A DNA stretch of 64,000 nt. It comes from Azolla caroliniana. Lineage: Eukaryota > Polypodiophyta. The position numbers and the translations under genes were made by a program. Below, piece after piece: positions 20,290-33,030 of the stretch. Position 1 is the first letter of the stretch; the number at the start of each line of letters is the position of its first letter. The notes below the pieces were generated by a model. That model did no database searches and was not told where the DNA came from. It was given only the letters and a program-made list of their open reading frames with translations. The stretch spans positions 17,050,001 through 17,114,000 of the forward strand of contig JBHGNT010000001.1 in assembly GCA_043228905.1 (NCBI GenBank), given 5' to 3'.

Positions 20290-20753
20290 TGTTACTCCTT
20301 CGGGCTGGACAATAGCCTAACACAGGGTGTCTGCAGAAGACACTTCACCAAAGGGTGTTACGGTGAAACAGAGTTAGACCAATGATTAATCAGACCTTAA
20401 TCGGTTACTTAAGCAACATATCCTTAATCTTAATACACGTGTAAGATAGAAAGTAATTAGCACAGAACGGTAATCAATACACAGAGATAAGACAATAGAG
20501 CTTTATTAATTATCCGTCGTCATTTACAATGTAACCGAGCCTTTTTATAGATCACCGGCTCTGCATACAAAACGGTGCCAACTGGCACACTAATATGAAC
20601 CGGTCCAGATCCGGATCGGCATACCGATTCCGGTCTGTCCATTCACTTCTCTAAAATCTTACTTAATTACTTAATATCCTAATAACAACTTCCGATTATT
20701 TCTGCCCCTTTCATATTCTGGACTGTCCTCCACTCCTTGCCGGCTGGCTAACA
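20290..20753 (-). repeat. H 5' LTR (464 bp) with adjoining primer-binding site
   Basis: The ends are TGTTA at 20290 and TAACA at 20753. On the minus strand the LTR is followed by TTTTTTGGCGACCACGATTC, the same primer-binding-like site as in F. A TATA-like CTATAAAAAGG lies near 20551-20541 (minus). It is clearly related to but diverged from the F LTR. Confidence 0.8.
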
Positions 20754-21167
20754 TATAAATGGGCACTGCTAAATACAATATTTATAATCATAGGTTGACC
20801 CATGTGTGATATTCGTGAAATTCCGCATTCATAATATTCGTAATATTCGAGAATGAAAAAAAAAAGCCTCAATGGTATTATAAAACCATTCGTTTCAAAT
20901 TTATAAAATAAAAATGATTTAATTCACTAAAACATTAATTAAATCACTAAGACAATAATTAAATCACTAAGAAAATTAGGATGTTTACTAAAATTAGGGT
21001 TTCAACTGAAACCCTAAGTTTTTGGTCGAGGACAGGATGCAGAGGGAGGCGAGGGTGTAAGCATGCACTGGGAACAGGGTGAGGATCCTCGCTTGTTGCT
21101 TGCCATTCGCTCGTTCCCCCAATTTGTTTTTCCAAAGAAAACTTTTTTTGAAAAAAAAGAAAGAAAA

Positions 21168-21189
21168 CGAATACATTTAAATGTATTCG
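21168..21189. repeat. 22 bp perfect palindrome
   Basis: CGAATACATTTAAATGTATT followed by CG is its own reverse complement. It is followed by ATTCGCATTCATATGCATTCG, another near-palindrome, suggesting the end of a small inverted-repeat element. Confidence 0.7.
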
Positions 21190-21680
21190 TATTCGCATTC
21201 ATATGCATTCGTGGGGCAGGCCCCAGGAATGCAAATATGTCAATCTATGTTTATAATGTAGAGCTTATATTATTAAAGCATTCTTATATTTATACATTCA
21301 TTTGATGCATAGTTTGGTGCATGGAGACATATTGATGTTGGATTTGAGCATGGTTGAGAAAGATAATTTAATGGGTTAGGTTCAAATTATTCATACAAAA
21401 AAGGTTTAACTTTATAGCGAGCATAAAAGTATTAGTTGACATACGTTCTAGTGGGAATAACAATGATTAGAACCCGTGAAGAAAATTTCTCTTTCAAAAG
21501 GAAGTTTATGGACCACCTTTTCAAAATGAAAATCGGAACATGATTTCTAACTTTAGCCTAAGGGTTATTATGGATTGATGAAGCATAGAAGACATTTTCC
21601 CAAGCTTTACATCAATAAAAGGATAATTGTATATGTCATGCATGGTTATAATTGACAAACTCCCTACAATAGAATGAATT

Positions 21681-22241
21681 CGATGATAGACACAGTGTTA
21701 ACCCCAATATGAAACTATTGCGTTGATAAATCACATATAAGAAACTTTAGGCATTCTCAAAAAAGTTCACTAGTAGTTTGATATGGTTAACATAAGAAAA
21801 TTCCCAAAATTGAATGTGCAAACATGAAGTAGCAATAAGTATTGTGCTTCACAACATTGTGATTATAAAAATGTTTCGTAATTTTAATTTAAGAATAACT
21901 TTGAAAAACTGCAATTGGGAACGTGTCCTTAGAACAAGAGCGAGGAGATGACAAGATGGGTCGATGATAGACACAGTGTTAACCCCAATATGAAACTATT
22001 GCGTTGATAAATCACATATAAGAAACTTTAGGCATTCTCAAAAAAGTTCACTAGTAGTTTGATATGGTTAAAATTAAAATTCCAAAAATTGAATGTGCAA
22101 ACATGAAGTAGCAATAAGTATTGTGCTTCACAACATTGTGATTATAAAAATGTTTCGTAATTTTAATTTAAGAATAACTTTGAAAAACTGCAATTGGGAA
22201 CGTGTCCTTAGAACAAGAGCGAGGAGATGACAAGATGGGTT
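21681..22241. repeat. 281 bp tandem duplication
   Basis: The unit starting CGATGATAGACACAGTG at 21681 recurs at 21962 with only a few changes (for example a short difference near 21790/22070). No coding potential seen. Confidence 0.85.
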
Positions 22242-23662
22242 GTAAAAGTATGTAAATGCTTAGGTACGATGCAACATGTACTGAAGTTTGATTGTAAGCA
22301 TTGACAATAATGCATGAATTCAACAAAACACAGTTTTCCATGCATATTAGATTGATCACATTTTCATAAGAAAATTCAACTCCACAAAACACTTGTAGGT
22401 ATTCTAGTCATTGTCATGAAGGAAAAGCATAAGATTTGTGTCATTTAGGATAAGAATAACACTTCATAAATTCTAATGAAATGGGTTCCAAACTATGTTA
22501 GTTGGAAAGGTACCAAAAAAGTGGCTTTATACACTAAATTCACATCAAAACATTTTAACTTGATGTAGAAAGAGGCGTGGGGGTCCTAACTAAAAAGGTT
22601 TCAAAGCATGTGTTTCGCTAAAACATTGGTATCATGTTTGAATGTGGGTATAGTAAGGGTGTACAAATCTAGTCTAAATATGTACGATGTTTACAAGAAG
22701 GCAATCTCACTCTCACTCCTATTCTCAACCTTTTATGTGGGTGATTTTCTTTTCCAGAAAATTCAATAGAGATATATAGACATCCTATCAAGTTTTAGGT
22801 TTGGAATGTCTTCAAAGGAAAATTGACAATTTACAAAGGTGGACGAATTTTGATTCTTATTCATTAAAAAAGTACATTGAATTATTAAAATTGATACGTA
22901 TGAAGGGATACGTATTAAAATTTAGACATAAAATCTCTCCTAAAGGTTCGCAGTATGGTTGAGTAGTTGCTTGCACCCAAGTGTGGAGTGATTTCAATTT
23001 TCGAACAAAAATTGACGGGGTGCAAAAAGGTGGGAGACCAAGAAAATATATATTAATTTCTCATAAGAATTCTCCAAAAGTAGGTAAGCCTCATGGTATT
23101 CAAGGCTAATATATAATTAATATCAAATATGATTGCACACATTAGAAGTTCTTTTTGGAGTTTCGATTCTACGACGTGGACCATTGGAAAAGAAAGAATC
23201 ATGCATTAATGGTCGTCTTCTTATTTTCAAAAGCAAAGAAATGATGGACAAGTGGCAAATTTCCAAATTACGACCGGAAATGATTAGGAACCATGAATAC
23301 AATACAATGAATGAATAGCAGATGATGGCAACAAGATAAGAAGATACACGGGAACATTGACCTATGTATGTATGTATACATATATATATATATATATGTG
23401 TGTGTGTGTTCAGTCTCATGTCATCAATTCCTAACTAAGTTACAAAAGGGAAAGGCAAAGAAAGAAAGAAAGAAAGAAAGAGGATTATTATTATCCATAA
23501 TCTTTCCTTCCCGCATACAATGTAACATATCTATGTATATAGATAGATAGATCTATACATACATACATACATACATACATATTCCTGACCCCTCCTTCAT
23601 TCATTATTATTATTATTATTATTTTGGGGTTTGGTTTGTGAGGCAAGGAGGAGGGTGTCGCC

Positions 23663-26600
23663 ATGGCATCTGATTCTGCCCATCATGTGAGACTGAGACC
23701 CATCCGAACGACACCCACTAAGAAGCCGCCGCCGCCGCCTTTTTGTGCAGAAGAATTAGGTCGTGGGCTCCATTCCCAATCAGAAGAAGATTCAGAGAAT
23801 GTTTCCGCTGTTCATGATGCGGATGATGCTGATTATGAACCACTTACCCCTGCTAGTAGAGTCTTTTGTAGCCCTTCTCTCAACATGACCATTCTCGTTA
23901 CCTTTGGATTGAAGACCTCTTGTAATATCGATGCTCTAAAAGAAGGCCTGAAGAGTACTCTGCTCAGACACAAGCGTTTCTGTAGTGTTGTGGTAAGTGA
24001 GCTTTCCTTCTCTTCATTGTTTTTATCATTCAGCATCCTCTATTTACATGCGAAAGAAAAAAGAAGAAGAGAAGGTAGAAACGTTATTGTATTAGTTAGG
24101 CTATGGTTTTCCATAGGAAATAACCTCCGAGATACCCCCGCATTTTGCTTTATTTCCTCTAATGCTCCTGAGTTTTTCTTCATTTCCCTATCAAATGCCA
24201 TTTTTCAATGGCCTCTCTCTCTCTCTCTCTCGTGTAAACTGTATATGCTATTTGAGCCTGTGTTGTCTGGTCCATTCATCCCCGTTCTCCCTTTTTGGGG
24301 GGTTGATCATGAGCATTTGAATAAGAACTTTTTTAGAATTTCTCCCTTCTCAAGTTTTTTTTTTTTCCATTTTTGATAAGAAGTTTTTTGTTATGTCGAA
24401 GTCTAAATTGTTTTTGAAGTATGAGCGTGATAATGAGACACAGTCCTTAGAAAAATAAGCTTCCCTTTATATGATGAAAATTCTATGGCTGGAATTTTTG
24501 ATAAGAAGTTTTTTGTTATGTCAAAGTCTAAATTGTTTTTGAAGTATGAGCGTGATAATGAGACACAGTCCTTAGAAAAATAAGCTTCCCTTTATATGAT
24601 GAAAATTCTATGGCTGGAATTTTTGATAAGAAGTTTTTTGTTATGTCGAAGTCTAAATTGTTTTTGAAGTATGAGCGTGATAATGAGACACAGTCCTTAG
24701 AAAAATAAGCTTCCCTTTATATGATGAAAATTCTATGGCTGGAATTTTTGATAAGAAGTTTTTTGTTATGTCGAAGTCTAAATTGTTTTTGAAGTATGAG
24801 CGTGATAATGAGACACAGTCCTTAGAAAAATAAGCTTCCCTTTATATGATGAAAATTCCCTTTACCTTCATTCTATGTGAAAGAGTAAGACATAATTTAG
24901 AATTTATTTTTCTTTGATAATGAGGTTTGTATTGGACAATCTGCTTCATTCTCTAGGAAGAAGCATCATTAAGAACATAATTTAGATAAATAAGCTTGGT
25001 GCTTTTTATGTCATGTGGAAGATCTCTTCACTCCAAGACAAAGCATAAGCATCATCAAGGTATGGTTTAGGAAGTAACATTTGTGATGAATCATGATGAA
25101 TTTTGAATCTTATCTTGTTTGTGATTTTCAATTTACAGAGGAAAGGAAACGGAGATGAATTTTATTGGGCACGTACGAATGTCAATGTAGATGATCATGT
25201 CATTGTTGTCACACCAAAAGGTGCTGATGTGAGTTCAGCGACCTTTGTGGAAGACTATGTAACTGATCTCATGCAGGGCCCCCCTCTTGATATGGCCAAA
25301 CCACTTTTTGAATTTCACATTGTGAAAGCAAAGCTCGGGGATGCAATGGAAAACATGATTATGCGAGTGCATCATTCGATGGGCGATGGGATGTCTCTTA
25401 TGTCGCTTGTGCTAGCATGTACAAGAAGAGTCGATAAACCTGACACCATGCCAACCCTTCCAACCTATAAACAAAAGAACAGAATTAAAGAAGGGTTTTG
25501 GAAAAGGCACTTTCTGCTCCTATGGAGCGTCCTTCTCATGCTGTGGTTTACCCTACAGGACATATTTATCTTTACAGCTACATGTTTCTGGTTGAAGGAC
25601 AGCCAGATCTCTCTCAAGGGTTATTCTCGGCTTGAGAACTTACCCAAAAAACTTGTGCACACGACAATTTCGTTGGATGATATTCGCAGTGTCAAACAAG
25701 CAGTAAATGCTGTAAGTTCCTTATCAAGAATCATTGTGTGTACACTTTTATATCCATATCTATATTTTGTATATTCTTGGTTAGATTATAGGGGAATTGA
25801 CCAAAATACTCTGAATGTTTCACAAAAATCTTAAATACCCCTAGCAGTTCAGAAATTCGCAAAGTACCTCTGCTTCAAAATGCCAGCAGCGTTTTTGGAT
25901 TTTTTTGAACAATGGAGGGTAGTCTGGTAAATTAATGCTTGCTCCCAAAATCTTCACCCTGTAGAGAATTGGTATTATTAATATGTCAAACAACCACAGT
26001 TTTGTTAGGGTCTCTTAGAACCTTCATGTGCACATTATCTCTCAAGGGCATCAAGTGTTACACATCTACGAGCATGTAAAGCACATGCAAAGTTCCGCAC
26101 GGAGAATCAGGGCCCTGTGCATGGTACTTCCATAGAGATAAAAAGATTCTTAAGGTCAAAGAGACTGAATAAGTTCCATCTGATGAAACCGAGCAGAGAC
26201 CAAAAACTCTTGCATTGAGTCACTACATTCCAGAGTGGTATCTAGTGACTGAGAGGGATACCAAAATCTTTTGGTCAACCCCTACATTCTACAATGTCAT
26301 CATTAAACTAATGTAATAATGAAATTTGAATTCTTATGCATACATTTATAAAAACATGTTTTTTCTGATTGACAGACTGTAAATGACGTCCTATATGGAG
26401 CATTTGTGGCTGGATTTTCACGTTACTTATGGGAGCATCATGGTATGGTGAAGTGCAATCACTTGTCTCACTCATCTTAATAAGCTTCGATTTAAAACTC
26501 AGAATTAAGTGTGGTATCATCTTAATCACTTTTAATCAGGTTTAATGTACAACATTCTGTTAAGAAGTGTACTGACTGAACATGGCTTTATTTTCTGATT

Positions 26601-28627
26601 TTAGTAGGATAAATACATATATCTTGATTAGACTTTCTAACTTAGTTTAAAATTAAGCTTTACAGAGAAAAATAGGAAAAAGTATGACAAAGGAACCTTT
26701 ATCTATCAGATCTTTGCCTAGTTAGCCTTGTCGCTACCAGTTACATTCTTAGCATTTTTGTCCTCCAACATTGATGTTAGTATGGAATATGATGTTTTCT
26801 AATGCTTACTTTTATAGGTCTTCTTGCATTTTTAGCCCTTTCAATCTCTCTTGAATTAGAAGAAGGAATGAAAGATATTTTAACATATCTTAAAGACGAT
26901 AATAGCCTATGATACTTGACAAGTATTACGACTGTTTATGCTATAACTAATAAAAGAAAATATCAAAAGTAAAACGTGTTTCTACTTTTGCTTTCTGAAA
27001 CCAAATGGCTTGAAGCGTAATGATGAACAACCAACAATTAATACCCTACAGATGAGAAATCTGAAAATTTGTAGAATCTAGAAGAAAATAATATGTTAAA
27101 GCGCTCTGTATCATGCATCTATTTTCTTTCAGTTGATGATACAATAGATCTGAGTAAGAATTTGAACTCGAAGCATATGGAAAAGCATCCCAAAAGGAAG
27201 GCATCGCCTTTTTTCAATAGGCGGATCCGAGCAAGTGCAATTGTAAATACGAGGCCAGCACCAGGGCTACATGTGAGTTGCATTAAAAGTTTGTGTTTGT
27301 GATTTGTGAATCCAAGGACACCGATTTGATGGTTGTCAGGTATTGTCAGGAAATAGAAAACATGATGAGGAGTGGATCTAAGATGAGATGGGGGAATGAA
27401 ATTGGTTATACCATTTTGCCAATCCAATTATCTGGATTTGAAGATCCCTTACAGTGTGTACATGAAGTGAAAAAGTTGTTTGACAAGAAAAAACTCTCAT
27501 TAGGACCATTATTTAGCTATAGAAGTGGCTCATTGATAATGAAGCTCGCTGGAGTAGAGGTAATCCTTTCTCGTGCTATTTGTTTTCCCTCTCTTTACAC
27601 ATTGGGTTCTTTCTTTTATTATTTATGCATATTTTACAGACTATGGCTTCATCTCCATACATAAAGCCCATTATGGGTGTACATACTGTAGAAAGTCCAT
27701 ACTACCAGCAAGAAAGTAATGGAAAAGAAACTTAAAACATTGTAGATAAGCTTAATGGTAGTGATATTTAATATGTAAGGGTTTATGAACAAAATGAGTG
27801 TCTGTGATAGCGTTTTGGGATAAGGGAAAAAACTTTCCTGGAGTCATTATTGGCTAATTTTCAAGACTTCAAATACATCTTAGCTGCATTGTTTTTACTG
27901 TTGATATTATCTTCGAAAATATTTGTTAAAAGATATATAAAGTGGCTGCTCAATCATCTACACATAGAGATGGGTTTTTCTGTTTGGTCAGATTGCAACT
28001 AAGCTCACATACAAATGCGTGGAGAACACCACATTGTCATTCTCGAATATGATTGGGCCACTTGAAGAAATCCAATTCCTCGGCCTTCCAATCACTCACA
28101 TCATTCCGACAGTCACTGGTCAGCCTCAAGTAAGTATCGCATTGTAGAGTACTGTATGTATATTGAATGGAGTGGCATGGTATTGCATTGTATACTATTG
28201 TATTGTATGGTGTTGTATATGCTCTCGTAGGATGGATGTTTGTTTACATTCAAGTATTGTCTCGCTGACTCTGGTAGCATGGATGTTTTTATAAATTAAA
28301 GTGTTGTATGTATTCGTCGATAGTAATTTTTAAGCATGTATATACGTAATTCTTGTAGTTTGTATTGTATCATTTCAGTTTGCATATTGGTAGTATTGTT
28401 TTGTATATAATTCTAAGTAGGATAATAATATTCATGGATAAATCCTTACCTAAATATAAATATTTGGTTTCTATGTACAGGCACTATGTGTGCACATCCA
28501 AAGCTACATGGATGACATAAAAATTGTTTTGTCTGCAGCAAAAGAAATTATTCCTGATCCAGACAAAATCTTGAAATACATGACTGATGCCCTTGAAGAG
28601 ATGAAAAACATGATTAATATGCAATAG
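23663..28627 (+). CDS. WSD1-type wax ester synthase/diacylglycerol acyltransferase, seven exons
   Basis: Proposed exons are 23663-23992, 25139-25711, 26376-26442, 27133-27272, 27350-27559, 27992-28129 and 28481-28627, all with GT-AG introns and matching phase, giving 534 residues, the usual family length. The start CGCCATGGC is a good plant context. The N-terminus has a proline run, then EPLTPASRVF and LRHKRFCSVV, typical of the family. Residues 188-194 are HHSMGDG, the HHxxxDG acyl-transfer motif; a hydrophobic segment lies near 235-262. Exon 4 ends NTRPAPGLH and exon 5 holds MRWGNEIGYTILPI, the DUF1298 region; exon 6 has FSNMIGPLEEI. Family members join fatty acyl-CoA to fatty alcohols or diacylglycerol at the ER, making cuticular wax esters or oil. 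All residues expected are present, so I regard it as functional. Confidence 0.88.
24374..24870. repeat. 125 bp minisatellite, four units, in intron 1
   Basis: The anchor GATAAGAAGTTTTTTGTTAT occurs at 24374, 24500, 24625 and 24750, a period of 125-126 bp. The units are almost identical, so the expansion is recent. It lies wholly within intron 1 of the acyltransferase gene. Confidence 0.9.
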
Positions 28628-29344
28628 TGGATGGTGTAATTCATAGAGAGTTAACGTTGTATATTACTGTACATTATTGCTTAAAAACCTATTTTACATT
28701 TTTTTTTCACAAAAGAGAAGGCATAAAAATAACCTCTACATTTATTTATTCAGAATGAATTGATCTTTGTAACTAAATGTGGTAACTCATGTTGAAACTG
28801 AAGTTCACGTTTGGAATTCAAAATTAATAAAGCATGTATTTTGATATACCATTGTATTTTCAAATGTTCTAGAATGTTTGTAAACGATGGCAATACTTAA
28901 TGATGTATTCCTTACTACTTTCCAAACTAAATTCAGTTGAAAACACTACCAATCCTCCACCTTCCAAAGATAGTGTGTTACATGGCAAACATCCTATCTT
29001 CAAAAACGCGAATGTGGAAACAATCCTATGAAAACCGATGGAGCTTACTATGAGGAAGTCTTGAGATATGACCCTCAACCTTGGCTTCATGTTCTTCAAC
29101 GAGTGTATATGGACTTACATGGAAGGCATGGGGAACCTATGATGTCCATCCATCACGTAGGATGCTCTGAACTACAAAGATTGGACATGTTAGTGGCCAC
29201 ACCCACACCTTTCGAAGTCAATGATGCTAACTCCACACTCCTTGTGATTGTATTTAGTTTGTTGGACCTCTTAATAAGGTATTGGTTAGTGTTAGTTGAT
29301 TGCAAACTGGTAATATTATAGCATGCGTAGCTTGCATTTCACAC
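28628..29344. other. 3' flank of the acyltransferase gene and unassigned sequence
   Basis: AATAAA-like polyadenylation signals occur near 28825. From about 29028 to 29260 a plus-strand frame (AYYEEVLRYDPQPWLHVLQ) looks coding-like but is short and unrecognised; it may be an upstream part of the transposase-like relic that follows. Confidence 0.4.
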
Positions 29345-30665
29345 ATAAATCTATTGAGAATGGTAGTCGTCAATGAGAGTGAGTTGTTGTGTAGCACATC
29401 TATATTTGAAAGGAGCAAGAGATGGGTGTTTCTTCACATAGTTCGTTATTTACTAGAAATAACTAAGAGATTTAGGGATATTATCTCTAGAGTGTTACAC
29501 CATCAACATTTGAATGAAGACATGGAGAATATCAAGTTTAGGGACCAATTTGTTTTAGAGGAGATTGTATAGTCTATGAAGTCATCCCTAGACTTAGTGA
29601 AAGGGGTAGAGAGCATAGATAAGCTTTTTGCAAAGAGAGCATCCCTTCACATGCTTGTAAACAAGGTAACAAAAAAATAAATAGTGATAGTAAATTTGCC
29701 TTAGCCCTAGGTATTCAAAGAAGGAACTTGAGGAAGCATCATACAAATATATAGTTAAATCAATTTAAGTGGGTGGGGTTAGGCCGTAGATGATAGTGCG
29801 ATGCCTTTTCTCAAGAGATTTTTGAGAAAGTGGATTCACCATGTCTCACCAAATAAAAAGGAAGTTTGTAGACAACGAATAAGTCGGGGTAGGTACCAAA
29901 TTTACCCTAGACACTTATTGGACATGACTGAGGTAATTCATTCTTTTCTATCTATTTGGTTTTACATATTTCTTTGTTTACTAAAGGCTTCTATTAATGT
30001 GCACTATATATTGAGTGATGTAGGTTGAATTGTTCATGAACTTCAAAGACCAACATCCAAGCATCAACCTTAGATTTCGCAAGTTCCGCGGTTTGAAACC
30101 GTTTTTTGTTAGAAAGTTAAGGGAGAGGAACACATGTTGTTGTGTGTACCACATTAAAATGGACATGTTAATGCTTGGAGTGAACACCATGCGTATTGAT
30201 TCTAAGGGTATACACGGGGATGGGTGTGGGGATGGGTGTGTTTGCACTTGTGAGATATGTAGAACAAATGGGAAGGATAAATAGGTGTAATGCGCGAAAC
30301 ATGATTTATGCATCAATTTCTGAGTTATGGAGGTCTTTTGTTTGTGAAAAACAACCATCATCTGAGTGCTATAGTCTTCCATGACTTCTAAGAACGTGTA
30401 CAGTTTGCCCACAACCATTATTTTGTAGATGTGAGTTGGATGTGGGAAATAATCATATTGTCAAATGGAAATATATAGAGTATGTGACAGAAATTTTAAG
30501 GTAGGGACTCGTTAGGAAGCATATCAAGGATGTATATAAGGAGACATGTGTTGTTACCATGGTCTTAGAGTTTAAGAAGCAACTTGGGGAGTTCATTCCA
30601 CAAAACTTTAGGAATTATTGGCAAAATTCACAATTCAAGGAATATATAAATAATTTATGTAAATA
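29345..30665 (+). pseudogene. Decayed second copy of the transposase-like gene
   Basis: This matches the gene at 14173-15088 throughout: SKRWVFLHIVRYLLEITKRF, VSPNKKEVCRQRIS, then an intron at 29933-30023 of exactly the same 91 bp length, then FKDQHPSINLRFRKFRGLKP and CCCVYHIKMDMLML, CTCEIC. Several stops and frameshifts interrupt it (for example after EEIV near 29568). Beyond the point where the first copy ends it continues with ELWRSFVCEKQPSSECYSLP, then VKWKYIEYVTEIL and EFKKQLGEFIPQ to about 30650. It therefore shows what the lost C-terminal part of the family looks like. No inverted repeats were found around it. Confidence 0.6.
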
Positions 30666-30842
30666 ATTTTGTGTGTAATTATATAGTGTGGAAAATAGAT
30701 TAGAGATGTGTGTGTGAGAGAGAAGATAGGAAAAACAGAACAATGGCATATTCACAAGAATAAAATAACAACCAATAGTTACAAATGAGAGAGGAGGGTG
30801 CTTATAAGGTCACCCTCTCTCTACATTCTCTCATTGAAACAT

Positions 30843-30941
30843 TGTAAAAGAATATGTGCGGAAGCGTATGCGTAAGACACTAAGTACACGTTCGGAATTA
30901 CGACAGTTCGATAAAACACAAAAATCACAGAGAAAGAGAGG

Positions 30942-30996
<55 letters not shown>

Positions 30997-31303
30997 TAAA
31001 AAACGTAACTATATTCAAAAATAATTCTCTATATGTTCTCTGAGTACATACTTGGTGCTCAACGAGCACCTTTTATACAAGCCCTGACTATCGGGCTGAC
31101 ACAAGCACTTACAGTACCTGACTGCTCATAAATGAGCATCCTACACTTACCCCCAAAATTATTCCTTACGAGGAATAACATTCTAACGGCCTCTCGGTTT
31201 ACATACCGCTACGACCATATTTTGCGCACGGTTTTATGCACCCAGTCTACGCACTAGGTTGCGCACCCGTTTATGCTCCCAATGTTGACCTTGTCTCTCA
31301 ACA
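30843..31303 (-). repeat. A 3' LTR (461 bp)
   Basis: On the minus strand it starts TGTTGAGAGACAAGG and ends with TTTTACA, the same ends as the C and D LTRs. A TATA box (TATAAAAGG, minus) lies at about 31076-31068. A polypurine tract, AAGGGGGAC, precedes it. It contains a (GA)n microsatellite at about 30930-30994. Confidence 0.8.
30930..30994. repeat. (GA)n microsatellite
   Basis: An almost uninterrupted run of GA dinucleotides of about 60 bp inside the A LTR. Confidence 0.95.
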
Positions 31304-31860
31304 GTCCCCCTTAAGCTCAACTTGAGGTTCCATATGCTTTTCCTGATCTTCGCTCTGGCCTCTCCTGGCTTCACGCCTTGCTCACGCTCCTCGACCCGTT
31401 CAATTCCGCGCGCTTCGACCCTTCCGATTGGCTTGTCTGCTCATGCGGCCTTTCTCAGCTCCCTTGTTGTCGCGATGTTGGCACCTCTTCCGCTGCCCTT
31501 TTCTCTGCTTGAACCTCAGTTGATTCGGCGTATTCGAATTGAACATTACGATTGAATCAAACATTTCAGATTCATTCTCGCTTTCACCCGAATTGACTGT
31601 CTCCAATTCGTCTTCTGTCTTCAGGCCCTTAACTACATCCGACCATGTCTTAGTCTTGGCCTTTACGCCTTTCTTGGCTTTGTTTCCCCTTTGTTTGGCT
31701 CTTCCTTGTGATTACGGCCCCAGTTTTCTTCTTCGGCTTCTTCAGCCGGCCCGAAATTGAATTCTTCATCCGATTCGGCATTGCGGTTACTACCGCTCCT
31801 TTCACGCTCTTGTTCTTGTTCCTGTCTCCCCCTCAAGTTCGGCGTGTCACTGAAGGTGTT
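31304..31860 (-). pseudogene. A polyprotein C-terminal tail
   Basis: Read on the minus strand this is a lysine/arginine- and glutamate-rich sequence between pol and the LTR. It contains KTKTWSDVVKGLK-like and NSGESENESE segments that correspond to KTQTWSNVVKGLEPEDE in element C. It follows directly after the reverse transcriptase because the RNase H is deleted near 31857. Several frameshifts are present. Confidence 0.55.
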
Positions 31861-33030
31861 TGATCGTGGGCTGCGACATAAATTGACTGATCATTCCGAC
31901 CGGATAGCTGAGGTCTAGCCGAGTGATTGTCAAGTAGATGAGGCTTCCGACAATCTATCGAAACCGTGTCGGGTCACACACCTTTCTCGAATCTCGAGGA
32001 AACTTTACATTTCTATCTAGAGGGGTCAAGATGGGCTTACAGTCTGCCATCCCGAACTTGAAGAGCATATTCAGCGCGTGATGACGCTGACTAATTAATA
32101 TGCCTTTGGGGGAACGGATCACTTCGATCCCAAGGAAGTAATGAAGGTCACCAAGATCCTTCATTTCAAAAGATGCCGCAAGCTGAGACTTTACGCAGCC
32201 GATTTCTTCCAGATCGGCACCGGCGATGACTAAATCATCAACATAAACTAAGAGACAAACCGGTCCATATTGACCTTGCCGAACGAACAACGAGGAGTCC
32301 GATTTGGACGTTGTAAACCCCATTCTACGCAACTGTTGCGTAATCTTCGCGTTCCAAGCTCACGGGGCTTGCTTAAGGCCGTATAACGCCTTCTTCAATT
32401 GGTAGATTGCCGAAATGTTCTGTTCAGATAGAAATCCGAGGGGTTGTACCATGTACACCTGTTTCTCAAGATCACCTTGTAGGAATGCATTCTTTACATC
32501 CATCTGATGTAGATGCCACCCCTTCGCCGCAACTACGGCTAGCAGAACTCGCATGGTAGTCATCTTCGCGATAGGCCTTTCGCAACCAAACGGGCCTTAT
32601 ATCAGTTGACCGAGCCGTCGGTGTTGTATTTCACCTTAAACACCCATCTACATCTGATAAGCTTAACTCCTTTAGGTGCGTCAACCAGGTCCCAAGTCTC
32701 GTTGTCCGATAATGTGTGCATCTCTTCCTCCATCGCGGCATGCCAATTTGAATCTTCCGCCGCTTCTGCGTAGCTCTCCAACTCACGCACTTCCGCCACT
32801 CGTGTCATGTATTCAAACCTTTTCGGTTGATTTCTACCCCTTCCACGGAGGTTCCTTTTCGATTGGCCCGAAGTCAGATTCACTCCGATTTGACTCGACA
32901 TTGCCGAAATCGTATTCCGACATTTTCTTCTTCCCTTTTTCTTTATGCGTGAACCATCTCCTCGGTTCTTTACATGGGGACAACATGACCGAGTCACCAC
33001 TACTCGCCGACTCTTCATTTGGTTGGCCAT
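31861..33030 (-). pseudogene. A reverse transcriptase
   Basis: Copia reverse transcriptase in pieces: EEEMHTLSDNETWDLVD and CRWVFKVKYNTDGSVN at 32730-32602, [19 protein letters not shown] with the first catalytic aspartate at about 32520, LYGLKQAP at 32362, and LLVYVDDLVIAGA with the YVDD motif at about 32250. The end DLHYFLGIEV and LDRNVKF follow. At about 31857 the frame jumps from MSQPTIKHL straight to the tail, so the RNase H (about 180 residues in C) is missing. Confidence 0.8.

Larger units (their letters stand above)
11276..20753 (-). mobile_element. Ty3/Gypsy retrotransposon H, split by a TIR element
   Basis: On the minus strand this contains a 5' LTR (20753-20290), gag with two zinc knuckles, protease, reverse transcriptase, RNase H and integrase, in that order, ending near 11276. 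A 3.9 kb TIR element (13196-17060) interrupts the reverse transcriptase. The 3' LTR is not found where expected. The polyprotein has several stops and frameshifts, a mutated catalytic motif in the reverse transcriptase and a deletion in the integrase, so it cannot transpose on its own. Confidence 0.75.
20754..23662. other. Intergenic region upstream of the acyltransferase gene
   Basis: I see no gene. Contents are ATTCG-rich sequence at 20805-21220, a 22 bp palindrome at 21168-21189, a 281 bp tandem duplication at 21681-22241, and microsatellites at 23377-23411 (TA/TG), 23457-23482 (GAAA), 23538-23580 (AGAT, ATAC) and 23602-23622 (ATT). Confidence 0.6.
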
